Shown here in pieces: positions 32,401 to 42,092 of a DNA stretch of 64,000 bases. Location of the stretch: positions 28,216,873 to 28,280,872 of the forward strand of contig OW804102.1 of assembly GCA_942159475.1 (NCBI GenBank), written 5' to 3'. Positions within the stretch are counted from its first letter, which is position 1; each line of letters begins with the position of its first letter. A model generated the notes under the pieces. It searched no databases. It saw only the letters and a program-made list of their open reading frames with translations, and was not told where the DNA came from. This stretch comes from Sthenelais limicola (lineage: Eukaryota; Annelida; Polychaeta; Phyllodocida; Sigalionidae). The translations under genes were made by a program, and so were the position numbers.

Positions 32401-34052
32401 AAATCCAACGTGCAAAACCACTGGTTCCCACCCAGGGCTTCAACACACTCATCAATACGGGGTAGGGGAAAGCTGTCCTTCTTAGTGACCGAATTTAGCT
32501 GTCTGTAGTCCACACAGAACCTCTGGGTTCCGTCTTTCTTAGCCACCATAACAATGGGAGCTCCCCACGGACTACTGCTATGCTCAATCCGTCCTTCCTT
32601 GTACATTTTCCAAATTTCCGCCTCTGCTCCTTCCCGCCTAGCCACTGGTAACCTGCGATAGGCTTGTTTGACAGGGATTGCATCCCCAGTGTCAACCACG
32701 TGCTTAACCAAATGAGTACACCCCACTTTGGTACCAGGCAAGGAGAAACAATCTTGGAAATCATAGAGCAGTTTTCGAACTAACTCCTTTTCTTCCTTCT
32801 TGGATAGGTGAGTTTCCCTCAACAACTTATCCAACGGATTTTCGGCACAAGCTGGAACAACTATTTCCGGAGCGAGAAGCTCATCATCCGCCACCGGTGA
32901 ATCCATCACCTGAACGGAATTGATGATAGCAGTTCTCACTCTTTCATCATCTTCCCCATCAGGCAGAGAAGCATCAGACAATAAAGTCACAATACTAACT
33001 CTCCCAACCACCATATCTTCATTCAATCTCACCGAGGAGTCGGACGGATTGGAGAAAGCTACCACGGCCGAATTAACGTTGCCCGACACATATGTGTTCA
33101 GGCTTCCCAAGGCAAATTCTTTCAACAATCCCTGATCAGGCTCGAACATCAGACCTTCTGATGTGTCAGAACCTCTACCCAGATCTATTTTGGCGAGAGT
33201 CACGGACCGAGGTTTGAGGACTACAGGTTCCTTCAACCTGACTTCACCTCCATCAATGAACTCTGACACCTCCACAGCCTGAATAGTGGACTGTCTCAGA
33301 CTTTTCTTCATGTGCTTCCATTGTTTGCACATAACAGAAACTGTCTGATTCTCTAGGAATAGCAATCCAGACCAGTCAAGATTACATTTGTGGACGTAAT
33401 AAAAATCCGCCCCCAAAAGTCCGTCTTCTGGTCCTTTCAGGCCAGAAACCACCAGACATGTAATCATGTATGTCCGTCCTCCTATCACCCAAGGACACAA
33501 CGCGCTCCCATGAGTGGTTATAGGCAAGCCATTCCCCATTGCACACACCATCTGGACCGGAACCAGAGGTGGTGGCTGGGAAAGAGAATCAAAGAACTTC
33601 TTAGTAACCAGGCTAGTTGTAGCTCCCGGATCTACCAAAAAGTCTCCTTTTCCCCCACCTAACCCCACTGGGGCGTACCATCTCTCACGGATAATCAAAT
33701 TATCCGTGATCCTCAGCGTTTTCGACTGTTGTACAGAAACTTTCTGTATCCGGGCAGTCTTGTTGGAGTTCTGTCCCACAACCACGATCTGTCCTTCAAC
33801 AGCTTGGTACCCGGATTGGCCCCATCTCACATCTGAGACAAGATCCGGGCTATCCAGGGGAACCTTTCCACCTGGAAGGGTGTCCTTTTCCGGCAGGAGA
33901 CTAGTATTATCCGTCTTCGGAAGCGCCTGTTCACTTGGGAAGGCTAACTTCTTACCAACGCCCGCCTGAGCAACACCCCCAGTTCCTATACTACTAGCAG
34001 AATCCGTCTGAGCTGTAGCACTATGAAGCGGTGTCCTATCATCGACCCCCAT
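29445..34052 (-). CDS. pol: pol: protease, reverse transcriptase, RNase H, integrase
   Basis: A 1535-residue polyprotein. Protease: FLVDPGATTSLV at 138-149; the catalytic triplet reads Asp-Pro-Gly, where Asp-Thr/Ser-Gly is usual. RT: motif A CTLDLESGYWQV near 547-558, catalytic YLDD 612-615. RNase H: FVLDTDASGYG from 763. Integrase: His1003, His1010, Cys1040 and Cys1043, then the catalytic triad Asp1072, Asp1132 and Glu1168. A GPY/F-like module follows around 1290-1340. The last 190 residues are basic with three AT-hook-like motifs: PRGRPKK at 1396, RRVGRPSK at 1456 and RGRGRPRK at 1488. There is no chromodomain. The frame is intact. The ATG at 34052 follows the gag stop by a few bases in a different frame, so translation needs reinitiation or another recoding step. 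Confidence 0.95.
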   Translation of the reverse strand: MGVDDRTPLHSATAQTDSASSIGTGGVAQAGVGKKLAFPSEQALPKTDNTSLLPEKDTLPGGKVPLDSPDLVSDVRWGQSGYQAVEGQIVVVGQNSNKTARIQKVSVQQSKTLRITDNLIIRERWYAPVGLGGGKGDFLVDPGATTSLVTKKFFDSLSQPPPLVPVQMVCAMGNGLPITTHGSALCPWVIGGRTYMITCLVVSGLKGPEDGLLGADFYYVHKCNLDWSGLLFLENQTVSVMCKQWKHMKKSLRQSTIQAVEVSEFIDGGEVRLKEPVVLKPRSVTLAKIDLGRGSDTSEGLMFEPDQGLLKEFALGSLNTYVSGNVNSAVVAFSNPSDSSVRLNEDMVVGRVSIVTLLSDASLPDGEDDERVRTAIINSVQVMDSPVADDELLAPEIVVPACAENPLDKLLRETHLSKKEEKELVRKLLYDFQDCFSLPGTKVGCTHLVKHVVDTGDAIPVKQAYRRLPVARREGAEAEIWKMYKEGRIEHSSSPWGAPIVMVAKKDGTQRFCVDYRQLNSVTKKDSFPLPRIDECVEALGGNQWFCTLDLESGYWQVAMDEGSKHKTAFLSSVGLFQFKVMAFGLCNAPATFQRMMDRMLDGLRWKSCLVYLDDVVVFGKTVQECADNLKLVLERIREYGLKLKPKKCEFFRKEVKYLGRIVSGDGIRADPAKIKKVQEWPVPKTAKEVRQFLGFASYYREFQPDFGGIVAPLQQIVSDAGRLKRYSKPIVWTAKCEEAFKAAKALLTSAPVLGYPRREGYFVLDTDASGYGMAGVLSQMQDGKEVVLGYASHSLTRPQRNYCATKRELLAVLTYLNKFRHYLLGNRNYYVRTDHASLRWLLNFKDPADMLARWLTTLQEYGLDQSMILHRAGKKHTNADGLSRIPTRKCGRLDCTDCGVHDAVIAEAVVLCPLEDEIRVAQQEDPLLKRVMAILDGSSPVPSKENLSGEPLDFCVYVRDRDKLEMVRGVLCFRWLRKNTGQTYVRKIIPASMRSDIFRSLHGSGLEGHYGEFKTSWKAKMKYFWPGMRYDLKRWLRACPACSMRKTRGGCGITPLKKEIHGERWSRLALDIIGPFKTTPRGNNYVMVVMDHFSKWAEAYPMPDHTAERCADVLFREWILRFGCPVSLQTDGAPEFRSLLLRSLLEMLGVEKLTTLPYRPRSNGQAERFNRVLVEQLSCLTDYSETDWDLLVPCIAHAYRGTVHASTLCTPNSVVFGSELVTPVDLVHGVEPGGLDFPCHLAYVENVRQWMREGHQFVRDNLGVAAVHQKKDFDRRACPRRFEVGSVVYRYCPPKAGKKFGPKWDGPFKVHRFIGGTTYELETTEGLVRYHVDYLKSAFDETGPIQAVNLEKAPEFRKLEKAGRDILRWENGKVLAGAECPKMKVKDKITVGVKPRGRPKKNSGVDVPPVRPDRAVDADPAVARTGQKGKSKSKKKAKKKEKKPSIPPVVVPSRRRVGRPSKAKTDLVFNKQPVPVAVTDPAKPSKRGRGRPRKILSVAPNVPISPQKTTDSAPPVAARVKRTRKAPSRLQYGT

Positions 34053-34060
34053 CTCGCTTA

Positions 34061-34834
34061 TTACAAGGGTCGGCTGGGGTTTTCCAAATCCGGCTTAGAG
34101 GCGGGAACCTCAGCGGATCTCAGAAGCCCCTGGAAGACCTTGCTCTTAGGACAGCCAGCTGCCAAATGACCTTCAAGTCCACAGAGCCAACACTTGTCAT
34201 TTCCAGTCCTCCATACTCTACGAGAACCAAATTTCCCGGAGTATCTCCTCCTATCATCTCCAGCTCCTTCCTTGCTGTAGTCCGACTTAGCTCTCCGGTC
34301 TTTCCAGGCCTGCAGAGCCTGTACAATCACGGTAGAGACGTCTTCACAAGAGTCAGGGGAAGACGCACCAGCATCTCCCAAAGCCTCTGTTAGCTGAGCT
34401 ACTGCTGAGCCGGATTTCCGTCGGGATCTAGAAGGCTTCTTCCCCGTGGCATGCTCCACTATCGGTACCGGAGGAGGAAGCAGAGCAGGAACAGGTGTGG
34501 CTTCAATTTCTTGAATCACCACCCGTGAACTTGAATCCATCATACAACCCTCGTATACTTCAGCCCAATGCAAGGCTTCCTGCAAATCGAGAGGTTCTTT
34601 GAAACGGACCCACGTAGCCATTTCCGGATCGCTTAACCCTTTGAGGAAAATTCGGAGGGCCATGTCTCTCAACGTACTGTCCGTTTTAACTCCATGAGCA
34701 TAACGGCCCCTCTTCGCAAACCTCATTCGCAAAGTGACGGGGAGTTTCTTGCACTTGCTGCCTGCAGTTCCAAAATTCGGCCTGCTTCTTGCTGCGAGAG
34801 CGTTCTCCAAAGTTCGTGTCCATATGGGCAACAA
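34061..34834 (-). CDS. gag: gag, C-terminal part with CCHC zinc knuckle
   Basis: A 257-codon frame. It continues the gag domain (ALRIFLKGLSDPEMATWVRF near 59-78) and ends with one CCHC knuckle, CWLCGLEGHLAAGC, at 215-228, the usual nucleic-acid-binding end of a gypsy Gag. Its first 35 or so codons are the out-of-frame reading of the upstream gag and are not expected to be real. Two consecutive TAA codons end it just before pol. Confidence 0.85.
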   Translation of the reverse strand: MLPIWTRTLENALAARSRPNFGTAGSKCKKLPVTLRMRFAKRGRYAHGVKTDSTLRDMALRIFLKGLSDPEMATWVRFKEPLDLQEALHWAEVYEGCMMDSSSRVVIQEIEATPVPALLPPPVPIVEHATGKKPSRSRRKSGSAVAQLTEALGDAGASSPDSCEDVSTVIVQALQAWKDRRAKSDYSKEGAGDDRRRYSGKFGSRRVWRTGNDKCWLCGLEGHLAAGCPKSKVFQGLLRSAEVPASKPDLENPSRPL

Positions 34835-36311
34835 ACTTCTTCAGCGTCAAATCGTCGGGTAAGTCCCCCATGTCGGCTAGCTGTCTCTTGCACCCACACT
34901 GCAACTGAATCAAAAATTCATCTGCAGACCAATTGTAGGCGCCCGCTACTACCTTCATCTCGGCAAGATAAACTCGCCACGGATCCTTCTGCTCCCATGG
35001 TTTGATGATTGGCAACCTTCCTGCTTGATGTAGCCTACCCGCTCTTGGAGAGTAGTCAAACATATCATCCGAGTCCTCAGACCCGTCAAAACTCATTCCC
35101 TGCACAAGAGAATGATCCCTACGTGTGATATCGACACGTCTTGCCTTTCTTGCTTTTTTCTTTTTCCTTCTTTCCTTCATTGCGACGTCAGAGGATTCAG
35201 AGCTTGCCGAATCGCTGGAGGGATCTGACGGATCACCCGCACCACCTGACGCAATTTTCTTCTTCGGCGCCTTTATCTTTCCAGGTGACTTCTTAGGTGT
35301 CTTCTTAGGGACATACACATCCCCCTGAATCCGTCCTCTATCGAAATCCTCTGTCCCAGCCGATTTCTCGTCACCAGTGTTCACACTAGAGACCTCAGTA
35401 GTTTGGCTTCCAACCGAACTCAGAGAAGCCATCCTTCTTTCAGTAACCATTGGTTTCCTGGGGGTCTGGGTTGGACAACTCCTCCTTTCAGGAACAATCC
35501 GTCCCGCCTCAGGAACAGTCCACGAAGTATCTCTTGTGGTCTGACTACCAACACTATCACTAGCAGGGGAGGAGGTGGACATACCAGAACTACGATGTTC
35601 TTGGAACGTCACCTTTTTGGACGAATCCCCGCCCGGACCCACCGGAGAAGCAAAGAAATCCAATGATGGATCCCTACGCCTTTGACCAGCGCGTCCGTCT
35701 GCAAAGGTGGAACACCCTGGTGCAGTCTTACTCAAATCAAGCGGCTGGTACTGCTTTGATAGAGTTTCTGCCAAATTGAGGAGTGGATTAAGCTCAAAAT
35801 CAGTTTGAGTCTCAACCGACTCTTCCATACCAGTGTTCTGCAAACGAGAATAGTCATCCATCCTCGAAACTTCACACCTTAACTTCTCGTTTTCCACCTC
35901 AAGTCTATCAGTGTACTGCGAGGAACGAGCAGTTACCACATCCAGGGTTTCTTGCAGATCCTGGTTCTGAAAAACTAGCTGTGTCACTTCAGACACGAAA
36001 TCATGGCATTTGGTCTTCTCTGCCTGCAAATCACGTTTAGTTCGCAACAATTGCAAACGAATCGTACTCAACAAACTCTGATCATCAGAATCCGTCTCAG
36101 CCCGTCGCTCCCGGTAGTCCGTCCAGGCACCCTGATTATCTTCCCTTCCGGTCCGATAATCCTCCGAATCCGACACGCCAGTACCTCTGTCTATAAGGCG
36201 ATCCACAGCCAAATCCACCAAAGGCTGGACTCCTGTAGGTCTGGTGTATCTCGGAGAGGCTGGCTTGTCCGTCCGGGTGTCCGGGCGGTCCTCCGGAAAC
36301 TTCGCGGCCAT
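34686..36311 (-). CDS. gag: gag, N-terminal part (interrupted by a frameshift)
   Basis: A 541-codon frame. Residues about 79-155 are coiled-coil-like (TKRDLQAEKTKCHDFVSEVT). The middle is rich in Ser, Lys and Arg. From about 440 a retrotransposon Gag domain begins (QQVQETPRHFANEV at the end). After this motif, near 34705-34730, the conserved reading moves to the overlapping frame of the second gag ORF, and this frame stops after 11 further codons. Either a recent one-base change or a sequencing error is likely; programmed shifting in the middle of the Gag domain would be unusual. The ATG at 36311 lies about 105 bp after the primer-binding site. Confidence 0.85.
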   Translation of the reverse strand: MAAKFPEDRPDTRTDKPASPRYTRPTGVQPLVDLAVDRLIDRGTGVSDSEDYRTGREDNQGAWTDYRERRAETDSDDQSLLSTIRLQLLRTKRDLQAEKTKCHDFVSEVTQLVFQNQDLQETLDVVTARSSQYTDRLEVENEKLRCEVSRMDDYSRLQNTGMEESVETQTDFELNPLLNLAETLSKQYQPLDLSKTAPGCSTFADGRAGQRRRDPSLDFFASPVGPGGDSSKKVTFQEHRSSGMSTSSPASDSVGSQTTRDTSWTVPEAGRIVPERRSCPTQTPRKPMVTERRMASLSSVGSQTTEVSSVNTGDEKSAGTEDFDRGRIQGDVYVPKKTPKKSPGKIKAPKKKIASGGAGDPSDPSSDSASSESSDVAMKERRKKKKARKARRVDITRRDHSLVQGMSFDGSEDSDDMFDYSPRAGRLHQAGRLPIIKPWEQKDPWRVYLAEMKVVAGAYNWSADEFLIQLQCGCKRQLADMGDLPDDLTLKKFVAHMDTNFGERSRSKKQAEFWNCRQQVQETPRHFANEVCEEGPLCSWS

Positions 36312-36400
36312 CTCGGTCTCCTAAAAAGCAAAAACAAGGCACAATCGCGGATTTTAGCAAAATCAGGCGATTCAGATCACAACCGGACAGTGTGTTAAGG

Positions 36401-36416
36401 GCTGGTCACGGCACCA
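36401..36416 (-). other. tRNA primer-binding site
   Basis: Directly after the 5' LTR the coding strand reads AT then TGGTGCCGTGACCAGC. It starts TGG, complementary to a tRNA CCA end. I cannot name the tRNA with confidence. Confidence 0.75.
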
Positions 36417-36418
36417 AT

Positions 36419-36853
36419 TGTAGTGATTCGCACGGCTTAACACGAATAAACAAAGAGACAACAAAGAGTGTTTGCTCCCCTTCTGGTTTATTTATCCAGT
36501 TCCATGGTCAAGGCTTGACCCTGATCCGGATCCACTACCACAGGGTAGGGCATACGGATCTGCACACACGGCTGGTGTGAGACTCTCAAGGGATCCAAAG
36601 GATCAGCACATAATAGTGGGGTAAAACATAAGGTATAAAACAGCAGTGAAACTGAAGTAAATGTAAGAGATACAAACGGAATACATCACGAGTCCGGTTT
36701 GTAACAGAACATAACATAAAGGGTAGATAATAGAGGTTTAGAGATAAATGATATGTAATGCAAGCCTTACAGACTGCAACACCTCTAGAGTTAATGAAGT
36801 GCACTAATCCCTTCTGGATAAGCTGCACTGTGGAGGATTGCAGAACTACTACA
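36419..36853 (-). repeat. 5' LTR (right), 435 bp
   Basis: Same ends and same length as the left LTR; no difference was seen where the two were compared. It is followed by CATA, the target duplication. Confidence 0.95.
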
Positions 36854-36857
36854 CATA

Positions 36858-37756
36858 TATGATAACTTGTCGGACTACTGATTGATGGATTTCGATGTTT
36901 TTAATGTAATATCTAACGTTTCCCCCACATAAGGAAACATATCATCATTGATCAATTAACTGGGAACAACATTATGTGGTTTAACATCGTGGTTTAACGA
37001 GTGGTGTTAAAGGTCACTCTTTTTTTGTTCAAATTCATTTATCCAGGAACTGTTACAAAATTAAAGCACTCCCTTCCGTGGATGATTTACGTAGTGCCCT
37101 GAGATACTAGACATAACTATTAGATACAAAGAGGTGTGATAGGTGTGAAGAGTTATCAAACTAGTTAAGTGCAGATACAGTAATAATAACAGTCATTTAA
37201 CAAGATATATGATTGATGAGACGAGATGGGATTGGTACAGACTATTTGGTTAAAGTCAAGGCGTTACAATAGACATAAAAGGTGTGAGAGGGTATTGGTG
37301 ATTCCCGAATCGGGCAATCACAGTCAATACTATAGTCATATAAAGGTGGTGTAACGTCATTTACATCTTGAGAACAAGGAAGTTATAGGGAAAAGAAGAG
37401 GATTCGCTCAGTTATAATACACAGCAAATTTGAAGCCATGTTGGATGGCAGACATATTATTCAACAAATACTAGTCGGACGGACGTCTTACCACGGAAGA
37501 TGTATCTGGTCGGAATAGGACAATATCCACAGCATAGTTCAGCCATTAAGAATATGTGAAAGTTCATCGAATTATAATGCCGGATCTAGGATTAAAGTAA
37601 AATTGAATGTCATGAAGTAGCTTAACTTGGGTAGGAAGGGTTTAATACGGTCTAGGGTAGGTAGGGACAGCTTTGTGACAGTTGACATTAGCCCTGGAGG
37701 GAGCTGGGCGACACACAGGCAGTGAGAGAAAGGGTGGAGAGAGGGGCGATTTATAA
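36858..37756. other. Non-coding DNA
   Basis: No gene. The stretch from 37019 begins TTTTTTTGTTCAAATTCATT and may be a reversed retroposon tail, similar in style to 10230 and 49430. Confidence 0.35.
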
Positions 37757-37992
37757 GGGTCAGATCGTCAGAAGATGTACAATTCACCTTCACCAACCTT
37801 CCCAAATAACCCAAATTTAAGACAAAACGAGGATAAAAATACTATTCAACATAACCAAACAAATGTTTTGAATCAATCCATTGTCAAATATACTCGAATA
37901 TCCCAAGTATTCATCATTTTTCTGTCTAATTTAGTCAAATTTACTCAAATATGTAGATCTGAAATGTGTACATCTTTTGAAAATCTGACCCA
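37757..37992 (-). mobile_element. MITE family A (A10)
   Basis: Full-length reverse-oriented copy: GGGTCAGATCGTCAGAAGAT at the left and CTTTTGAAAATCTGACCC at the right. Confidence 0.85.
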
Positions 37993-38239
37993 TACTAGAG
38001 TAAAGCTGCTGGGGCTATGAGGAGCGAGTGTTGGTGTCCAGTGAGGCACAGAGCCCTTCTCACAGTACACTAGCCGCCGGCTGGCCTCACACCGGATGTG
38101 AGCCCAAGATGAAAGCTAGTGTAGTAGTTTACTTTGTGATGGCTGTGCAATGGGTTTGTGTATAGCGGGCCCTTCAGTTATAGAGGGCCTTATAGGGGAT
38201 ATAGGGGGAGATATGGGACTACACTCCTAGAACAGAAGG

Positions 38240-38447
38240 CTATGTGAATGTACAATTTACTTCAACGATCCTCTCAAATACTCCAAATTCAAGACATAAG
38301 TGAGGTTCAAAATACAGTTTAACACAACCAAACAGATTCTTTGAATCCAGACAATACCAAAAATATTCTCTGATATAGTTGTCAACCATTAATAACATAC
38401 TTAATGTGTAGGACTGCGGATTGTACATTTTGTGAACATCTGACCCA
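38240..38447 (-). mobile_element. MITE family A (A11), left end eroded
   Basis: Begins within the inverted repeat (GAATGTACAATTTACTTC) and ends TGTGAACATCTGACCC. The interior is diverged. Confidence 0.75.
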
Positions 38448-38696
38448 TAGTATAAACATACAAGGATCTCATGAAATCAAGCCAAATTGTTGTCCAAAGA
38501 TGGGAGGTAGTAACTACTGATACCTCAGTCTGTCCCTCCCCTCAGTCTGTCCCTATTAGTTTCAGTATGTCTAGGTTGCAGGGACTCAAGGACTATTCAG
38601 TGTTTGTCCTCTGTAGATAAAGACACGATCATGATAGTGAGATAGTTGATGTAAAAGGGTTTAAATGCGATGCTGTGCGACGGTCTCATATGTCAT

Positions 38697-38935
38697 ATGT
38701 TGCAGGAAAATAAGTCACAAGTCGCAGAATTCATATTTCACAAGGTGATTTATTCACAGGAACCCTTAATCATAATCCTATAATTTGTGAGATGTCTGGC
38801 GCTGGTAATAGCTTGAAAACATGCTCCAAATTGCAAGACTGTGGACTGAATATATCTAGGAACATCTGGGGTTATCCTAAGAAGTGTATTTAACTTTATT
38901 ATATGCGCATTCCATATGAGAGGTGCTATAAGTGG
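38697..38935. repeat. Repeat family B (B3)
   Basis: GGAAAATAAGTCACAAGTCG at the start; AAATTGCAAGACTGTGGACT and GAAGTGTATTTAACTTTATT later match family B interiors near 2560. Confidence 0.55.
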
Positions 38936-39465
38936 GGTACTGTAAAAATATTAATATAGCATGCATACTATATGAACTACTTAATCACAAATTCGGCTAC
39001 TTTTTCAGATTTTACACATCAAGTTTCATGCCCATATAATAAACTCGCCTGCAATAATCGACTTGTCAGAATTATTTGTTATAGAAAGCTATATTTGTAA
39101 GAGTGTAGAATGACTTGCATGGGTTTGATTGCTTTAGGGAATATAGATATGGATCGTTGGTTGTAAATAAGAGGGCTATAAGTGAAGGGGTTTGTAATAT
39201 GATTCCTCCAGTAAACGTACCATCAAAGGATGTGTCATCATTGATCGATAGCAATGGAAATACGTATACATATGAGAAGAAGGTATCAGCTTATATGGGT
39301 TCTTTCGAAATTGAAAATGAATGAAGCTTGAAAAGCAGTGGCAAAAAGTCGATAAGTAACTTGGAATTGCCAGGTCTAAGCCTTTCTTTAATCGGTCTGT
39401 TTATATACTGATTGTATATCAGTTGATAGCATAAGATTTCGTCAATAGATCTATACTTTTATTAG
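38936..39465. other. Non-coding DNA with a 69-codon open frame
   Basis: The frame 39115-39324 on the plus strand is not recognised as any family. Its composition does not stand out from chance. It lies about 150 bp upstream of a degenerate hammerhead-like motif and could be part of an old retroelement. Confidence 0.3.
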
Positions 39466-39502
39466 ATTCCCCTGGCAAAGGCTACGCTAAGCCGAAACGC
39501 GT
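39466..39502 (+). ncRNA. Degenerate hammerhead-like motif
   Basis: Order: TCCC, CTGGCAA, hairpin GGCT/AGCC, GAA, palindromic ACGCGT, A, GGGA. TCCC/GGGA would be stem I and ACGCGT a very short stem III. The core CUGANGA is mutated at two places, so it is unlikely to cleave. Probably a PLE relic. Confidence 0.4.
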
Positions 39503-39743
39503 AGGGATTTCGCCACTGTTTTAAGCAAAATAAACCATGATTTAAAAACTACACACGGAGTAGTTACTTGTACGGCGATCCACCTATTCCATCTTTTATT
39601 AGATGTTCTTAATGTTTACTATCCTTGCAATCGGCTTATATATATATATAAAACTTTTATTCACGATTTTCATACATTCATATAAATCATAAATGATCTC
39701 ATCTTTTTAAATATGATATCTCAAACTCCAGATTTAGCGAGAT

Positions 39744-39926
39744 GTGAGTGAGTGAGATTGGTTGCTTTACGCCCTTATCAACACATTTAATATGGTTATA
39801 TCAAGGGCGGGAGAGCTGAGAGGGAGGCAGTTTATGATGGTACCCAGAAAATAGAGATAGAGAAGAAGGGAGAGAGAGACAGAGAAAAAGAGACAGAAAG
39901 GCCCTTTACGGTCATACCCAGGACCA
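39744..39926 (-). mobile_element. Short retroposon with (TCAC)n tail, copy c
   Basis: Tail GTGAGTGAGTGAG at the left, body through GGGCGGGAGAGCTGAGAGG, and head CATACCCAGGACCA at the right. Confidence 0.8.
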
Positions 39927-40089
39927 TGTGTGATTCCGGTGACATATTACATAACAATATGGTCATTTAGAAATATTACAGTAATTTACCAGACTTGTCA
40001 CGGAAACCCCCTTCTAAGAATGGAGTATTTTGATAATATTACAATCCAGATGCATGGCAAATGTTAATATCTTGTAACACCCGTGTATA

Positions 40090-40319
40090 TGGGTCAGATT
40101 TCCAGAATAGTACAATTGGCAGCTCTACACACTTTCAGCTAAATCAAGCTGAAAAATGATGAATACCGCGTCTGAGTATAATTATTTGGTATCACATTGA
40201 TTTAAAGTATCAGTTCTGTTATGTTCAACTGTATTTTGAAGCTCATTTGTTGTCTTAAATGTGGATTATTTGGAAGGATTGGTGAAGGCGAATTGTACAT
40301 TTTCTGAAGATCTGACCCA
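40090..40319 (+). mobile_element. MITE family A (A12)
   Basis: TGGGTCAGATTTCCAG to TTTCTGAAGATCTGACCCA, flanked by TA on both sides. Confidence 0.85.
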
Positions 40320-40545
40320 TATGAACCTAACCATACCATCGACGCCTACTCGAGGTAGACAAACATGGAAATACGATTAAACCGCCCTATTGTATGACGG
40401 CAGTCCTTCACTATTGTTATAATATAGTGAAATAGAGACTTGTGCCTGTATCTGACTGTATAGCAATGTCAGATATCACCTCTCCTGTATCCAATACACC
40501 ATTTTAAAGTTGCCTTGTCAGCTAATACCACTGGACACACATATA

Positions 40546-40782
40546 TGGGTCAGATTTTCAGAAAATGTACAATTGGCAGCTGAACACATTTAGTAAATTC
40601 TGCTAAATTAGGCCGCAATTTGGTCAATACTAGTTAAATTCTAGTATATTCGGCATTGCATTTATTCTAGCAATCTGTTTGGTCAGGTTGAACTGTATTT
40701 TGAGAATCATTTTTGTCTTAAATCTGCGTTATTTGATAGGATTGGTGAAGACAAATTGTACATTTTCTGACAATCTGACCCA
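40546..40782 (+). mobile_element. MITE family A (A13)
   Basis: TGGGTCAGATTTTCAGAAAA to TTCTGACAATCTGACCCA, flanked by TATA on both sides. It is one of the best-preserved copies and supports a TA target duplication. Confidence 0.88.
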
Positions 40783-40805
40783 TATACCAGATTGACTCAA
40801 TGCTG

Positions 40806-41085
40806 GTCTTTGAGCTGAAGTTATCAATATTTCCCTGTTGATAGATCTGTGTGTACTGGTACTAAAGAAGGACAAACAAGCGCCGATGAGCGATAATCAG
40901 TGAAAAGACTGCAGCAAAGGATTTCGGTGGGCCACTGAAATAAAATCTGAACTTGCATGCAGCAAACACAACTGGTTAATAATAAGATAGCTCTAAATAT
41001 TGGGGAAATGACTTTCAGAGTAGTAGGAAAGGAAAAAAACAAAAAGTAGGACATTGATGTAGATGTTGATCAATGTTTTCCGAGA
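40806..41085. repeat. Diverged copy of repeat M
   Basis: Shares GCCGATGAGCGATAATCAGTG and GCAAACACAACTGG with the better copy at 58321-58671. Termini are eroded. Confidence 0.45.
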
Positions 41086-42090
41086 ATACAGTGTTAAATC
41101 CCGCACTGATTCAAACATGTCAATAACCTAACCCATAACATGATTATAGTTATCATTTGTATCTATCCCATGTGAATACGGCAAACCATAGGGGTGCAAC
41201 AAACAAGGAGACAACACGATGGAGCTTCTGGGACAGTTAAATTAGCAATCCTGTTTTTTTTACCAGCGCCCTGACAAGATTTTAATGATTTTATTTTCGT
41301 GTGGTTGGCTCTGCGTATAATTCGATCAGGAAACTGTTATCGCATGGAGTGATGTCGTCCTCAATACAGACTTTTTTTGAAAAAAAAGTTGTCCTTTCAG
41401 AAATTGTTTCACGTTTCAATAAATTATTTCATGTTGGATGAATTATTTAATGATGAGTTTTTATTTATTCAGCACATCACAGAGATGGAGTCCTGGGAAT
41501 AATACAGATTTATTGAAATTAATTGTGTTTTGCAGTCTCTTCGTATTTGATTACGTTTTGACCAGATGAAGAAATAACTGACTGTCATCGTGTTACACAA
41601 CCATTTTAGTTTCCTAAATCTGGTTGTAAATTTTAATGACTGCCTTTGGATACCCCACCATAACGAAGAAAGCCCAGTGTCGCTTGAAGCAAAAGAAATA
41701 CTCTAGAAATGGAATCATCAGACTTTAAAACCTAGAGAGAGTAATATTATTCACGGATATACTTGTAGTATTGTATTAGAACTTGACCTTGAAAATGACC
41801 TTGAAACATACGAGTTATTGTAGAAATAGATTCCTTGGTCCTCAACACCTAGAAAAGGTGGTATCACACATGGTTATAGTGCTAGCAGGAGCTGAGATAT
41901 GACATTCTATCTTAATTCTACCCAGAAATATCAACATTTGTGTCAAAATCATCAGAGTTGGCCATTTTATTTTGCGTTTTTTTTGTACTTCCCGAACTCC
42001 TTTTCTGTCCAACTATTGTTTTGAAAAGTTTTTATTCCCGAGAATTTCACATTCTGTCATACCTTTCATCACGAGAATCAAAGTTTAGAC
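41086..42090. other. Non-coding DNA
   Basis: About 1 kb without a recognised gene or repeat. Confidence 0.4.
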
Positions 42091-42092
42091 AA

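Larger units (their letters stand above)
24983..36853 (-). mobile_element. Ty3/gypsy-type LTR retrotransposon, 11.9 kb
   Basis: Complete element on the minus strand: 5' LTR (right), primer-binding site, gag, pol in PR-RT-RNase H-integrase order, a third ORF, polypurine tract and 3' LTR (left). Integrase after RNase H places it with Ty3/gypsy. The LTRs have equal length and their short translated frames are identical, so insertion is recent. Its length exceeds a typical gypsy element by about 4 kb because of the third ORF and a 1.07 kb non-coding gap before it. Confidence 0.95.

Noticed and set aside
39115..39324. 69-codon frame as a host exon
   Set aside because: No recognisable domain, splice context or codon pattern; recorded only as an open frame.
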